Numbered from the stretch's first letter, positions 14,641-22,755 are shown. The stretch: 31,942 nt of DNA from a virus (IMGVR_UViG_3300037069_003331:1-31942), one strand, 5' to 3'. Made by a program: numbers and translations. Notes: generated by a model not told the origin, from the sequence alone.

Positions 14641-15505
14641 GTGCGACCCCCTCCTCGATGGTGACGCGTGGCTTGTAGATCTTGTGCAGCTTGGTCGGGT
14701 CGCCGACGCGACGCATGACGCCCACCGGGGCGTCGGCGCGCGGCGCAACGTCGCCCGAGTAGCCGGCCTCGGCCATGAACATCTCGGCGAGTCGGGTGAA
14801 CGACGTGCCGACGCCGGTGCAGATGTTGAGCGGGCCGACCACGAGCGGGTCCCAGTCCAGCGTCTCGACGAGGGCGTCCACGACGTCGTCGATGTGGACC
14901 CAGTCACGGACCTGCCCACCCGTACCCCACACGACGAACGGGTCCTGGCGCGCCCAGGCACGTCGCGCGAACGACGGGAACGGGTAGTCCGTGTCCTGGT
15001 CCGTGCCGTACCCGGAGAACGGGCGGAACACGTAGACGCCCGCGCCGAGGGCGTTCACGTACTGGGCCAGCCTCTCACCTGTGAGCTTCACCCACCCGTA
15101 CACGGCGTCGGGCTGGTCGGCGTCCTCGAGGTCGATGTCGGACTCGACGAGTGGCCCGTGGCCGGACCTGAGCGTCTGGTGCCTGACCGGGTACGCGGCG
15201 CTGCTCGAGAAGTACACGCTCCGTCGTGGCCTCGTGCGCAGCACGTACTGGAAGAAGTCCGAGTCGATGGCCAGGTCCGCGGCGACCTTCATCGGCTGCC
15301 CGTCGATCATCGCACGCCCGCCCACGACGGCGGCGAGGTGCACGACGAGCTCGAACCTTCCCGTGTCGTGCCGGAACACGTCGCGGCAGTCCACCCCGAG
15401 CCTCACGTCCACCCCCGTGACGTCCCACCCGTCGCGCTCGAGGCGCGCCACCACGTGGCGCCCGACGAACCCGGCGGACCCCGTCACGAGTGCTGTCTTG
15501 CCCAT
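14621..15505 (-). CDS. NAD(P)-dependent sugar epimerase/dehydratase (extended SDR)
   Basis: 294 residues from ATG 15505 (GGAAGA upstream; a TTG 12 bases earlier is less likely). The Rossmann dinucleotide motif TGSAGFVG is at residues 8-15, an SSSAAYP serine strand at ~100-106, and the catalytic pair Tyr136 and Lys140 (YGWVK). Further extended-SDR features follow: FRPFSGYG, a VWGTGGQVRDWVHIDDVVDA strand-helix, and a nucleotide-sugar region PLNICTG. Family members (GDP-fucose synthase, UDP-galactose 4-epimerase, dTDP-sugar enzymes) act on nucleotide-linked sugars; which substrate is used here is not readable. It overlaps the methyltransferase stop by 22 bases. Confidence 0.9.
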   Translation of the reverse strand: MGKTALVTGSAGFVGRHVVARLERDGWDVTGVDVRLGVDCRDVFRHDTGRFELVVHLAAVVGGRAMIDGQPMKVAADLAIDSDFFQYVLRTRPRRSVYFSSSAAYPVRHQTLRSGHGPLVESDIDLEDADQPDAVYGWVKLTGERLAQYVNALGAGVYVFRPFSGYGTDQDTDYPFPSFARRAWARQDPFVVWGTGGQVRDWVHIDDVVDALVETLDWDPLVVGPLNICTGVGTSFTRLAEMFMAEAGYSGDVAPRADAPVGVMRRVGDPTKLHKIYKPRVTIEEGVARALRDR

Positions 15506-16794
15506 ACCGTCTTCCAATCGTTGGTCACGTCGATGATGTGCTCGCGCTCACCGCGGTCGGGGAACGGGACGGTGCGGTCCTCACCCGGCACCTTCAGCTT
15601 GAGGCCACGCGGCCACGCGCCGTCGGTGTACGAGCCTGGGCTCCCCTCGATGGACGCCTTAGCCCAGCGCGCGACCCACCGACCGGAGTGCACGGGGATG
15701 CCCTTGCCCCAGGTCATGGCGACGGCGTTGCCCATGTGCCGTAGCGGCTCGATCCGCCACGCGTCCGGGAAGCCCTGGATGCGCGCCGCCTCGCGGTGCG
15801 TCAGCGTGCGAGGTAGCCAAGGGTGGAGCACGAGGTGGCACGCGCCGCCGGTGATGACACGTGCCGGGTAGTCCGCCAGCCAGCGTGACACCGAGTTGGG
15901 CACGGGACGGAACTCGTACGCGAGCAGGTTCCGCACCTGCCGCTCCGTCCACATCCCCGACCCGTCACCCTCCTCCCGCTGACGTGGGAGGTCGCCGAAC
16001 TTCTCGTAGTACCGCCGCGTGGGTGCCATGACGGTCTCGCCCTCGTCCCACCCCACGTTCTCGATGAGGAACCTGGCACGCTTGTACGTCGGCGACCGGA
16101 CGATCTCGTGCCCGTCCACCAGCCCGGTGCCGTCGTGCATCTGCGCCGACCACCACGACGCCCGGCCGCGGTACGGCTGCTGCTCCCACGTGAGCCCGAG
16201 GGGCGCCAGGTCGTGCAGCAGGTCACGAAACGACGGGACCCTGTCCAGCGTCACGCGCTCGACGCCGAACGGCACCCGTGACGCGACGAAGAAGTACCGC
16301 TTGCGGATCGACGCGCCGCCGAGGCTGGCGTTGTTGTGCAGCACGTGGTACAGGTCGTACTTGTGCCCGGACTCCTCCTCGAGGGTCGACCGCAGGTCGC
16401 GCATGAGGCCGATGCCCTGGCGGAACGCCTGCTGCACCGACTCGAAGATCACGACCTCGGGCTTCACGCGGGCGGCGTAGTGGATCAGCGCCCACATGCA
16501 GTCGTTGATCGGGCTGTCGTTGCCGCGGAAGCCCTTCGTGCTAGTTAGCGTCGAGAACCCTGAGCACGGTGGGTTGCCGAGCACGACCTGCGCGTCGACC
16601 GTGTCCCAGTCCTCGCCCGAGCGGCCGTACGACAGCTGGGTGTCCCAGCCGTCACCGAGCAGGTGCCGGTTCACGATGATGTTCGGCGCACCGAACCCCT
16701 GCGGCCACTCGCACCGGGTGGCCATCTCTAGCCCAGCCTGCGTGGCCGCCAGGTCGAACGCGCCACCGAACCCGAAGACGGATGCGAACCTCAC
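15484..16794 (-). CDS. C5-cytosine DNA methyltransferase
   Basis: 436 residues. It has the C5-MTase order: motif I SVFGFGGAFDLAATQAG, motif IV GNPPCSGFSTL with catalytic Cys77, motif VI as FESV (Glu118; the usual ENV is altered), motif VIII SIRKRYFFVAS, a long variable target-recognition region, then motif IX/X LTHREAARIQGFPDAW and GNAVAMTWGKG. The reaction is AdoMet-dependent methylation of cytosine C5, but enzymes of this fold also add other groups, and the neighbouring sugar genes make that worth testing. No restriction nuclease is adjacent, so it is an orphan. Start GTG overlaps the preceding stop by 4 bases. Confidence 0.92.
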   Translation of the reverse strand: MRFASVFGFGGAFDLAATQAGLEMATRCEWPQGFGAPNIIVNRHLLGDGWDTQLSYGRSGEDWDTVDAQVVLGNPPCSGFSTLTSTKGFRGNDSPINDCMWALIHYAARVKPEVVIFESVQQAFRQGIGLMRDLRSTLEEESGHKYDLYHVLHNNASLGGASIRKRYFFVASRVPFGVERVTLDRVPSFRDLLHDLAPLGLTWEQQPYRGRASWWSAQMHDGTGLVDGHEIVRSPTYKRARFLIENVGWDEGETVMAPTRRYYEKFGDLPRQREEGDGSGMWTERQVRNLLAYEFRPVPNSVSRWLADYPARVITGGACHLVLHPWLPRTLTHREAARIQGFPDAWRIEPLRHMGNAVAMTWGKGIPVHSGRWVARWAKASIEGSPGSYTDGAWPRGLKLKVPGEDRTVPFPDRGEREHIIDVTNDWKTVWARQHS

Positions 16795-17228
16795 GCCGTG
16801 AACTCCAGGCGTCCCTCAACGGTCAAGGCGAACTTGAGTGTCGTCTTGGTGGCGACTGGGTTACTCGCACCGCGGTGGCACCCACTGCGGTCAGGAACCA
16901 CACGCATACGTCGTCTGATCGCCGGTCGCTCACTGAATGGTTCGAGGAGTGTTATGTCGTGGATCGTGACGTCGAGGTCGCGGTAGGTCGTCTCGAAGAA
17001 TCGGCGTGCGTCACCTTTCCACCCGCCCTTGTTGTAGCACTCGTGATCGAACTTCATCACGATCGCGGCACGGTCACCAAAGTCGGCTGGCGGCTCATAC
17101 CGAGTGTTACGAACCGTGCCACTGACCTGTGCCCTTCGAGCCAGTGGGCGCGATAGGAACGCTGGGACGTGTTCGTTCCGCACCGTCACCAGCACGCCGA
17201 TCTTGTTCACCCCGTATTGATCCCCCAT
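16791..17228 (-). CDS. Conserved-looking unknown protein (145 aa)
   Basis: Starts at ATG 17228, nine bases after AGGAGG; another ATG 9 bases earlier is also possible. A mixed alpha/beta composition is visible (KIGVLVTVRNEHVPAFLSRP at the N-terminus, DVTIHDITLLEPFS in the middle, a strand ending VEGRLEF at the C-terminus). No motif of a known enzyme is apparent. Third-codon positions use A and T more than the neighbours. It overlaps the methyltransferase start by 4 bases and may be a partner of that enzyme; this is position-based only. Confidence 0.68.
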   Translation of the reverse strand: MGDQYGVNKIGVLVTVRNEHVPAFLSRPLARRAQVSGTVRNTRYEPPADFGDRAAIVMKFDHECYNKGGWKGDARRFFETTYRDLDVTIHDITLLEPFSERPAIRRRMRVVPDRSGCHRGASNPVATKTTLKFALTVEGRLEFTA

Positions 17229-17229
17229 G

Positions 17230-17565
17230 CTACTCATCCTCCTCCTGTGATCCTGGTGTGTCTTTCCTGGTGAACCCACTGTCATCCATCTGATTGAATG
17301 ACGAGAGCTCCCGCCATCCTGTGTGTATGCTAGGTGGCGGGGTGATCATACCGAGCATGACCTGCCCATCATCGTCGGTGCCCATCACGGTAGGCGTGAC
17401 GTGACGCAGTGCACGCTCGACCGTGACTGACGAGTCCTCGCGCACGCTGGCGCAATACACATCATACGGCATGTGACCGTACATGATCTCAGACAGGTCG
17501 CCGCCCCAGATCTTACGCTCCCACTCATCGCGCGCCCGCTCTCGAAATCCTCGTGTGTCCGTCAC
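17230..17565 (-). CDS. Unknown protein (111 aa)
   Basis: Starts at GTG 17565, overlapping the dUTPase stop by 4 bases. N-terminal helix RGFRERARDEWERKIWGGDL, then MYGHMPYDVYCASVRED; the C-terminal third is polar and acidic (ending GSQEEDE). Nothing is recognised. Codon choice is less GC-biased than in the surrounding enzymes, as in the next gene, which suggests shared recent origin. Confidence 0.62.
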   Translation of the reverse strand: MTDTRGFRERARDEWERKIWGGDLSEIMYGHMPYDVYCASVREDSSVTVERALRHVTPTVMGTDDDGQVMLGMITPPPSIHTGWRELSSFNQMDDSGFTRKDTPGSQEEDE

Positions 17566-18071
17566 CGCGGCACGGCCATGTCGAGTCGCTCGCACCAGAC
17601 GTGCGACCATGGCTCCCGCCCAGCGACGTCATCGACCAGCGGCGTGACGAGGCGACACCTGACCGCGACGTCGTCGAGCGCCCGCCCGCAGCCTGGGCAC
17701 TTGGTCGACACACCGTCGTAGCCGTCGAGCTGCCGTCGCGCGTTGATCTCGTGCTTCACACGATACTTGTCGAAGAGCTCGGTGGCGTCCATGCCCACGA
17801 CGAGGCAGAGGTTCATGAGGAAGTGCCAGGCGTCCACGAGCTCACTCTTGAACGCGTCCTTGTCCTTGAACCCCGTGCCGGTCGCCCACGGCTTCCAGTG
17901 CGTCTCGGCGAGCGCCTCGTGCAGCTCGTCCACGAGTGCCGTGACGTTCCAGTGCACGAACTCGATGGCACGGGCGTCGCTAAGCTCGCCCGGGTCCTGG
18001 CCGTACGACTCGATCTGCAGGCGCAGCTGCTCCGCCAGCATCACGTCGAGCTTGTCCGTCGTGTCGGTCAC
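17562..18071 (-). CDS. All-alpha NTP pyrophosphohydrolase (dUTPase/MazG-like) with C-terminal zinc motif
   Basis: 169 residues from GTG 18071. The dimeric dUTPase/MazG signature is complete: E49-L-H-E52, 24 residues, then E77-L-V-D80, followed by AWHFLMNLCLVVGMD and KHEINARRQLDGYDG, which are typical of phage type-2 dUTPases. It hydrolyses dUTP (or another non-canonical dNTP) to the monophosphate and pyrophosphate, keeping uracil or a damaged base out of DNA. The last ~45 residues add CPGC plus two later cysteines, an unusual metal-binding tail. In an operon with a C5-MTase and a UDG-like gene it could also shape a modified nucleotide pool. Confidence 0.82.
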   Translation of the reverse strand: MTDTTDKLDVMLAEQLRLQIESYGQDPGELSDARAIEFVHWNVTALVDELHEALAETHWKPWATGTGFKDKDAFKSELVDAWHFLMNLCLVVGMDATELFDKYRVKHEINARRQLDGYDGVSTKCPGCGRALDDVAVRCRLVTPLVDDVAGREPWSHVWCERLDMAVPR

Positions 18072-18121
18072 GCGACACCCAATCCTAACTGCTGCTCGAT
18101 GCAGCGCTCCAGGTTACTCAC
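18068..18121 (-). CDS. Micro-ORF of 17 residues coupled to both neighbours
   Basis: Reads VSNLERCIEQQLGLGVA (start residue is Met when initiated at GTG). The GTG at 18121 lies seven bases after AGGAG and shares a GTGA overlap with the glycosyltransferase stop; its own TGA shares a GTGA overlap with the dUTPase start. It therefore fills the only gap in this stretch exactly. It may be a translational relay, a leader peptide or a real small protein. Confidence 0.5.
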   Translation of the reverse strand: MSNLERCIEQQLGLGVA

Positions 18122-19293
18122 TCCCACACTCCTGTGGATAGGAACCGATACCATCGTGCCCGTGTCGTCTCATCGAGCACGCCACCGGAATGCGCTTCAT
18201 CCGTTCTGATGTAGCTGGGTGCGGCGGGTCGTAGCCCACGGATGCACTGCTGCACCTCACCTGGTGTTGCCAGTGGTGTGTCACACACGAGCGGGTCGGG
18301 CACGTTGGTGATCGCGTCGTCAAGCTGCTGGTGGAATCGCTCGATCGACCAAGCGTGTGCGTAGAAGTACTCACACTGTCGCGCCGCTAGCCAGTCAAGA
18401 TCGCTACCACTGATCTGCTCAACATCGCAAGGTGCTAGGTCGCTGAACGGTGAGTCAGGCGCCTCGTTACGTGCGACGATCAACGGTGTGCATGTTGACA
18501 CAGCCGTAAGGTATCGTAACCGCCACCAGCCGGACCCAGCGTGATCGTACGGCCGTGCTAGCGATCCCGCGTGCCGTAGGTGCATGCGGGTGATCACGTC
18601 TTCCGGTACGATGGGGCTCTGTCTGTCGCCGTACCGTACGATCGGCCAAGTGCAACCGTTCGCTAGGCCGCCGATGCCTTTCGGGGCACGCAGCGCCGCG
18701 AACAGCCATGATCGCTCACGTGTCGACGCCCGTGGCTCACACCCTTCGTATCCTGGGACAGGAGTTAGTCGTGACGGGTCTAGTGGCACAACGGAGGTGA
18801 ACCCATTCGTCAACACACGTGCGGGGTCGAGCCCAGGGAACGAGAAGTTCTGTGTTACCATCGGACGCGCGTGCACGCTCTGCGCCGCGTGCACGATCGG
18901 CACGGCATAGTCGGGTAAGTGCCAGTAGCGCCAGTCAGATCTTGTTACGCCACCGACTAGCTCACGCAACACCTTCTTAGATGGGTCAGGTGCCCCGGGT
19001 GTCGGGAATGATCGTAGGACGCCGGTGATGTTGTGGTCGGTAACGAACGTGATGCTAGGGATCTGTGACATCGCCCACAGTGCGCCGTGCGAGTATCTAC
19101 TTGACAACGATGACAGCTCCCACAGCTGCACCAACGCGCGATCATACTTGGATAGATCGTCGGTAGGACGAACACGACGTACGTCTACCTCGTGGCCAAG
19201 ATTCCGTAACGCGCCGATCAAGACTGCGTCAAAGTTCGCAGAGAACGGTAGCGCTGGCCTGAGTGTCATGAACGACGTGACGAGGATCTTCAT
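18118..19293 (-). CDS. Glycosyltransferase-like protein (GT-B type N-terminus)
   Basis: 391 residues from ATG 19293, which overlaps the preceding stop (ATGA). It opens with a Rossmann-like strand-helix, MKILVTSFMT, and SANFDAVLIGALRNLGHEVD, the usual N-terminal start of GT-B glycosyltransferases, followed by further strand/helix units (ITFVTDHNITGVLRS, HARPMVTQNFSFPG). The C-terminal half contains WLFAALRAPKGIGGLANG and LDWLAARQCEYFYAH; an acidic donor-site E-x7-E is not clear. It is assumed to transfer the activated sugar made by the neighbouring genes. Codons use much more A/T in third position than the neighbouring enzyme, a sign of separate origin. Exact family uncertain. Confidence 0.55.
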   Translation of the reverse strand: MKILVTSFMTLRPALPFSANFDAVLIGALRNLGHEVDVRRVRPTDDLSKYDRALVQLWELSSLSSRYSHGALWAMSQIPSITFVTDHNITGVLRSFPTPGAPDPSKKVLRELVGGVTRSDWRYWHLPDYAVPIVHAAQSVHARPMVTQNFSFPGLDPARVLTNGFTSVVPLDPSRLTPVPGYEGCEPRASTRERSWLFAALRAPKGIGGLANGCTWPIVRYGDRQSPIVPEDVITRMHLRHAGSLARPYDHAGSGWWRLRYLTAVSTCTPLIVARNEAPDSPFSDLAPCDVEQISGSDLDWLAARQCEYFYAHAWSIERFHQQLDDAITNVPDPLVCDTPLATPGEVQQCIRGLRPAAPSYIRTDEAHSGGVLDETTRARWYRFLSTGVWE

Positions 19294-20738
19294 TGGTGGA
19301 TACCCAGCTGCATCTCGATCGTACTCTCCAGGTAGTCCTGTCCTCGACGCCGGCTGAGCAGCGCCCTCTGGGCGGCGGTAAGCCACTCGTACGTCTCGCG
19401 TGACGTGTTGACCGCGTCGACCCTCTTCTTGAGCTCCCCGGGCTCCTGGACACGGAGCCAGCGCGCGAGGTGTAGCTCCTCGTCCGTCCAGTCGTCGCCG
19501 CGGACGGACCACAGCCCGTCACACACGGGCTGTGCGCCCGGCGTCCTCTCGAGTGACGGCAGCACCCAGCCCTGCCTATCCACCGGGCCTACGAAGAAGC
19601 ACGCCGTGCGCGCCGCGAACGCCTGGTACGGCTTCGCGACGGACCACCCGATCCCGTCCAGCGACCGCGTGCCCGCGGGGAGCGACACCGTCGCACGCCA
19701 GGACGCGAGCAGGTCGGGGAACTGGGCGACGCTGTTGCGCTGCACCGTGAACCCGATCACGTCGGCCTCGGTGCTCTTATCGTCCCACCTGCCGAACACC
19801 TCAGCGTCGGGGAACTGGTCCACCACGTAGGTCTTGGTCAACCACGAACGGCGCCACTCGTCACGGTCTACGTACATCGACGTGGTGGCGACGCCGATGG
19901 GTCGACGCTCCTCGTACGGCCGCTGACCCCAGGTCTCCCAGTCGTCGTCGAGGATCATGAGCTCGAGGTCCGCCTGCTGGAACGAGTTCTCCACGATCCA
20001 GATCTCGCGGTCGCGCTCCCACCGGGCGTTCGTGAAGCCCAGCGCCTGCGGGTCGCGCGTGTCGCCGTACCGCTCGTGCTTGGACGGCCGTGAGTACCGG
20101 TACTGCGAGAGCACGTGGTCTAGCCCCGTGGGCCACTTGACGTCGCGCGCCTTCATGTAGTTCCGGGGATCGGTGCAGATCCACGTCACGGGTGCGCGGC
20201 CGTCCGTGCGCTCACCCATCGCGTTCAGCGACCTCGTCAGGTACTCCGAGTAGTTACGCGACGTGGCCTGTGGGTGCGTGAGCTTGCCGTCCCGCCAGTG
20301 GCCCGACGCCTCTGGGATCGGGTAGTTGCTCGTCCCGTGCTGCCCGAGGTGGACGACCATGCCGTCGAGCTCCTCGTGCGACATCTTGATGAGCGACCGC
20401 TCGATATCCTTCAGCGCCTGCGCCTTGTCGCAGCAGTACACGTCCATGGTGTGCACGCCTGGGTAGTACACCTTGCAGTGCGCGCAGAAGTACCCCTTCT
20501 TGTCCATCGACACCGACGCGCGCGTGACGTCCTCCGGCCAGACGATCGTCACGTTCCCTGGGACGACGGATCTGTCCGGGATGGGGCCGTGCTTGCCGAC
20601 GACCACCCACTCGACGTCAGGGTTGCGCCGCGCCAGCCGCCACAGCAGCTGCGGCGCCTCGGCGTCGCCCTGTGGGCCGTACCGCGCCGGGTCCATGGTC
20701 ATGGAACGCCCGAGCTTGGCGTACCCGATCTTCCTCAC
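19290..20738 (-). CDS. Glycosyltransferase-like protein with inserted Cys cluster
   Basis: 482 residues from GTG 20738, overlapping the upstream stop (GTGA). RKIGYAKLGRSM plus the long helix QLLWRLARRNPDVEWVVVGK looks like the first Rossmann unit of a GT-B enzyme. Between the first and second units lies FCAHCKVYYPG with a downstream YCC (Cys85, Cys88, Cys102, Cys103), a probable zinc site not usual in glycosyltransferases. A later segment ICTDPRNYMKARDVKWPTG could be an acceptor part, and the C-terminus (VQRNSVAQFPDLLASWRATV) resembles the second Rossmann domain. GC-rich codons fit the genome. Activity and acceptor are inferred only from neighbours and fold hints. Confidence 0.58.
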   Translation of the reverse strand: MRKIGYAKLGRSMTMDPARYGPQGDAEAPQLLWRLARRNPDVEWVVVGKHGPIPDRSVVPGNVTIVWPEDVTRASVSMDKKGYFCAHCKVYYPGVHTMDVYCCDKAQALKDIERSLIKMSHEELDGMVVHLGQHGTSNYPIPEASGHWRDGKLTHPQATSRNYSEYLTRSLNAMGERTDGRAPVTWICTDPRNYMKARDVKWPTGLDHVLSQYRYSRPSKHERYGDTRDPQALGFTNARWERDREIWIVENSFQQADLELMILDDDWETWGQRPYEERRPIGVATTSMYVDRDEWRRSWLTKTYVVDQFPDAEVFGRWDDKSTEADVIGFTVQRNSVAQFPDLLASWRATVSLPAGTRSLDGIGWSVAKPYQAFAARTACFFVGPVDRQGWVLPSLERTPGAQPVCDGLWSVRGDDWTDEELHLARWLRVQEPGELKKRVDAVNTSRETYEWLTAAQRALLSRRRGQDYLESTIEMQLGIHQ

Positions 20739-22228
20739 GTGAGTCCCTCCAGCAACGTGACACCGCGTGCCACGAGCACCTCGTCGAGCGGCGCCGCGTG
20801 CAGCGGCGCCGAACTGAGCAGCGTCAGCCCAGCGATGATCGCGACGTCATCGCGTGGCCCGCCGAGCCAGCGGTACACGGCGTTCATGTGCGTGACGCCC
20901 CCGGCCCACAGCCTGAAGTCACCGCGGCGCGCCCTGTCCCAGTGCACGACGCACCCGCCTATGATCTTGGCGAGATCATACCTGCGGTCGCCCCACTCGA
21001 GGTGCCCCGCGAAGTCCTGCCTCCAGTCGATCCCGACGAACCCAGCGCCGGTGTCGATGACGTTCCCGAAGTTGAAGTCACCGTGGAAGATGACGGGCTC
21101 GCACCCGTCCGCCAGCCCGTCCCACCTGACGCGCCGTAGCGCGTCGGTCGCCATGTCACGGAGGTCGGGTCGTAGGCGCGCGACCCGGTCGGCCGTCTTG
21201 CGCAGGTAGAACTCGGTGCAGGCGTCTACGCGTTCCTGGGCGGGCACGTTGGCCGGCTTCCAGATCTTGTCCGCCGCCCAGTCGAGCAGCCGCGGCACGA
21301 GGGTGTCGTCCGTCTCGGCGGTCGGGTAGCACGTGGTGCCCTCGATGAACTCGTACGCGAGCATCGTACCGCGCCGACTCACGAGCCGTGGGATGGTGCC
21401 GTTCAGCATCCATGCACGGTCGGCGCGCTCGCGAAGCACGGCCTCGTCCGCCCAGAACTTCACCACGCGCCCCTCACGTGGGAGCACGTAGGTCGCCTCG
21501 TCCGTCTTAGTCCAGTCGTAGCCACTGAAGGCTGCGACGGCGCGACGGTACGCGTCCTCGTCGCCGACGTCGGTCCACCCGACCCGCACGCCGAGCAGCG
21601 ACCCGGAGTCGACGAGTCGTGCCAGGCCACCCGTGACCTGCCGCTCGCGCCCGACGAGGTCGCCGTTCGCGACCCCGCGCCAGAACGAGTCGATCTCCGA
21701 CGGTTGGACGCACGCCAACCCGACGTAGGCGAGCGACCCGTCACCGAGCCACGGCTGCTTGTCGAGCACCCGCGTGACCACACCCTCGGCGTCCACGGCC
21801 ATACGACACCAGCGCTCGGGCGCCGTACCGGCTGGCACCGGCGCCACCGCGGCCCAGCTGCGCGTGGCCTCCCACAGGGCCGGGTCGTGGTTCCACAGCG
21901 TGTCGCATGACGTGAGGATCATCTTGTCGTGACCCACCACGTGACGTGCCGCCAGCAGCGACGCCCCCGGCCCGGCGCCGGGCTGGTCCCAGTCGTCGAC
22001 GTCGACGAACGTGACGTCGAGGCTGGGGTGCGCGAGTCGCACGTAGTCCTTGACCTGGTCGGCGCGGTAGCCCACGCACACGATGAGCCGGGCGCCTGCG
22101 GGTGCGAGGTCGAACAGGTGCGAGAGCAGCGCCCGGTCGTCGAGCGGTACGAGCGCCTTGTGCAGGCTGTCACCGACGCGGCCCATGCGCGAGCCTCGAC
22201 CCGCGGCGAGGACGACGAACGCGGTCAT
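20735..22228 (-). CDS. Nucleotidyltransferase-kinase fusion (sugar or choline-type activation)
   Basis: 497 residues. Residues 1-~235 are a nucleotidyltransferase: LAAGRGSRMG (7-16), Lys24 and the metal residue in SCDTLW (Asp109), with WTDVGDEDAY (218-227) as the second metal motif. Residues ~245-497 are an aminoglycoside/choline-kinase-like phosphotransferase: HGDFNFGN (382-389; catalytic Asp384, metal Asn389) and IDW (Asp401). One chain can thus phosphorylate a small alcohol or sugar and couple it to NTP. LicC/LicA-type and sugar-1-phosphate systems have the same two activities; the neighbours favour a sugar, but choline-like substrates are not excluded. ATGA overlap with the cupin gene. 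Confidence 0.87.
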   Translation of the reverse strand: MTAFVVLAAGRGSRMGRVGDSLHKALVPLDDRALLSHLFDLAPAGARLIVCVGYRADQVKDYVRLAHPSLDVTFVDVDDWDQPGAGPGASLLAARHVVGHDKMILTSCDTLWNHDPALWEATRSWAAVAPVPAGTAPERWCRMAVDAEGVVTRVLDKQPWLGDGSLAYVGLACVQPSEIDSFWRGVANGDLVGRERQVTGGLARLVDSGSLLGVRVGWTDVGDEDAYRRAVAAFSGYDWTKTDEATYVLPREGRVVKFWADEAVLRERADRAWMLNGTIPRLVSRRGTMLAYEFIEGTTCYPTAETDDTLVPRLLDWAADKIWKPANVPAQERVDACTEFYLRKTADRVARLRPDLRDMATDALRRVRWDGLADGCEPVIFHGDFNFGNVIDTGAGFVGIDWRQDFAGHLEWGDRRYDLAKIIGGCVVHWDRARRGDFRLWAGGVTHMNAVYRWLGGPRDDVAIIAGLTLLSSAPLHAAPLDEVLVARGVTLLEGLT

Positions 22229-22755
22229 CGGCCGTAGTCGTCACTGACGCGCACCACGTCCGTCGGGTGGTACGTGCTGGCCTCGAAATAGAGCCGCTGC
22301 CCGGTGACGCGGTGGACGGTCCTCGGCGCGACGTGCACCGCCTCGTCGTCGAGGATGTGGATCATAACCTCGTCCTTGTACTCGTGGTACTGCTCGCTCG
22401 TGCGGTGCCCCTCAGCGACGTAGAGGAGCTTCAGCTGCAGTCGGTTCATGGTCGTGAGCGCCTCGAGCTCCCAACCCCACGGCTTACCGTGGAGTCGGAT
22501 CGACTGCGCCGTCGCCGTGTGCACGTCGTCCTCCGCGGCGGACGAGGTCACGACACCGGCGATGCCGCCGCGACCCACGATGGATGTATCCCCGAGGGCG
22601 ATGAACTCCAGCGCCGTCATCGGCGGAACGTCGAGGCCGCCGTACGTCCACTCGCCGACCATCGGGAACATGATCCCGTACCCACGCACGCGCAGCCGCG
22701 TGTCGTCGTCGATGAGGTGGAGCGTGTAGCCGCTACCCCGCGATGAGCGCGTCAC
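22225..22755 (-). CDS. Cupin, phosphomannose-isomerase-II-like
   Basis: 176 residues; GTG 22755 is chosen because GGGAGG stands six bases upstream, inside the end of the aldolase-like gene. The C-terminal half has the sugar-isomerase cupin pattern KPWGWELEALTT then EGHRTSEQYHEYKDEVM and ends in a second strand with PRTVHRVTGQRLYFE. The metal-binding His, Gln and Glu stand in the order seen in mannose-6-phosphate isomerase and WxcM/RmlC relatives. The N-terminal ~65 residues are beta-rich and not recognised. Probable role: isomerising or epimerising a sugar phosphate for activation by the next enzyme. Confidence 0.7.
   Translation of the reverse strand: MTRSSRGSGYTLHLIDDDTRLRVRGYGIMFPMVGEWTYGGLDVPPMTALEFIALGDTSIVGRGGIAGVVTSSAAEDDVHTATAQSIRLHGKPWGWELEALTTMNRLQLKLLYVAEGHRTSEQYHEYKDEVMIHILDDEAVHVAPRTVHRVTGQRLYFEASTYHPTDVVRVSDDYGR

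Noticed and set aside
14159-15871. 570-codon plus-strand frame across the epimerase and UDG-like genes
   Set aside because: Arg/Val/His-rich shadow of two well-recognised minus-strand enzymes; no motif and no ribosome site.
16497-16794. Restriction endonuclease partner for the methyltransferase
   Set aside because: Neighbouring genes 16791-17228 and 17230-17565 show no nuclease motif by eye; not claimed.
20274-21209. Plus-strand frame over the glycosyltransferase and nucleotidyltransferase genes
   Set aside because: Shadow; composition and lack of a ribosome site do not support it.
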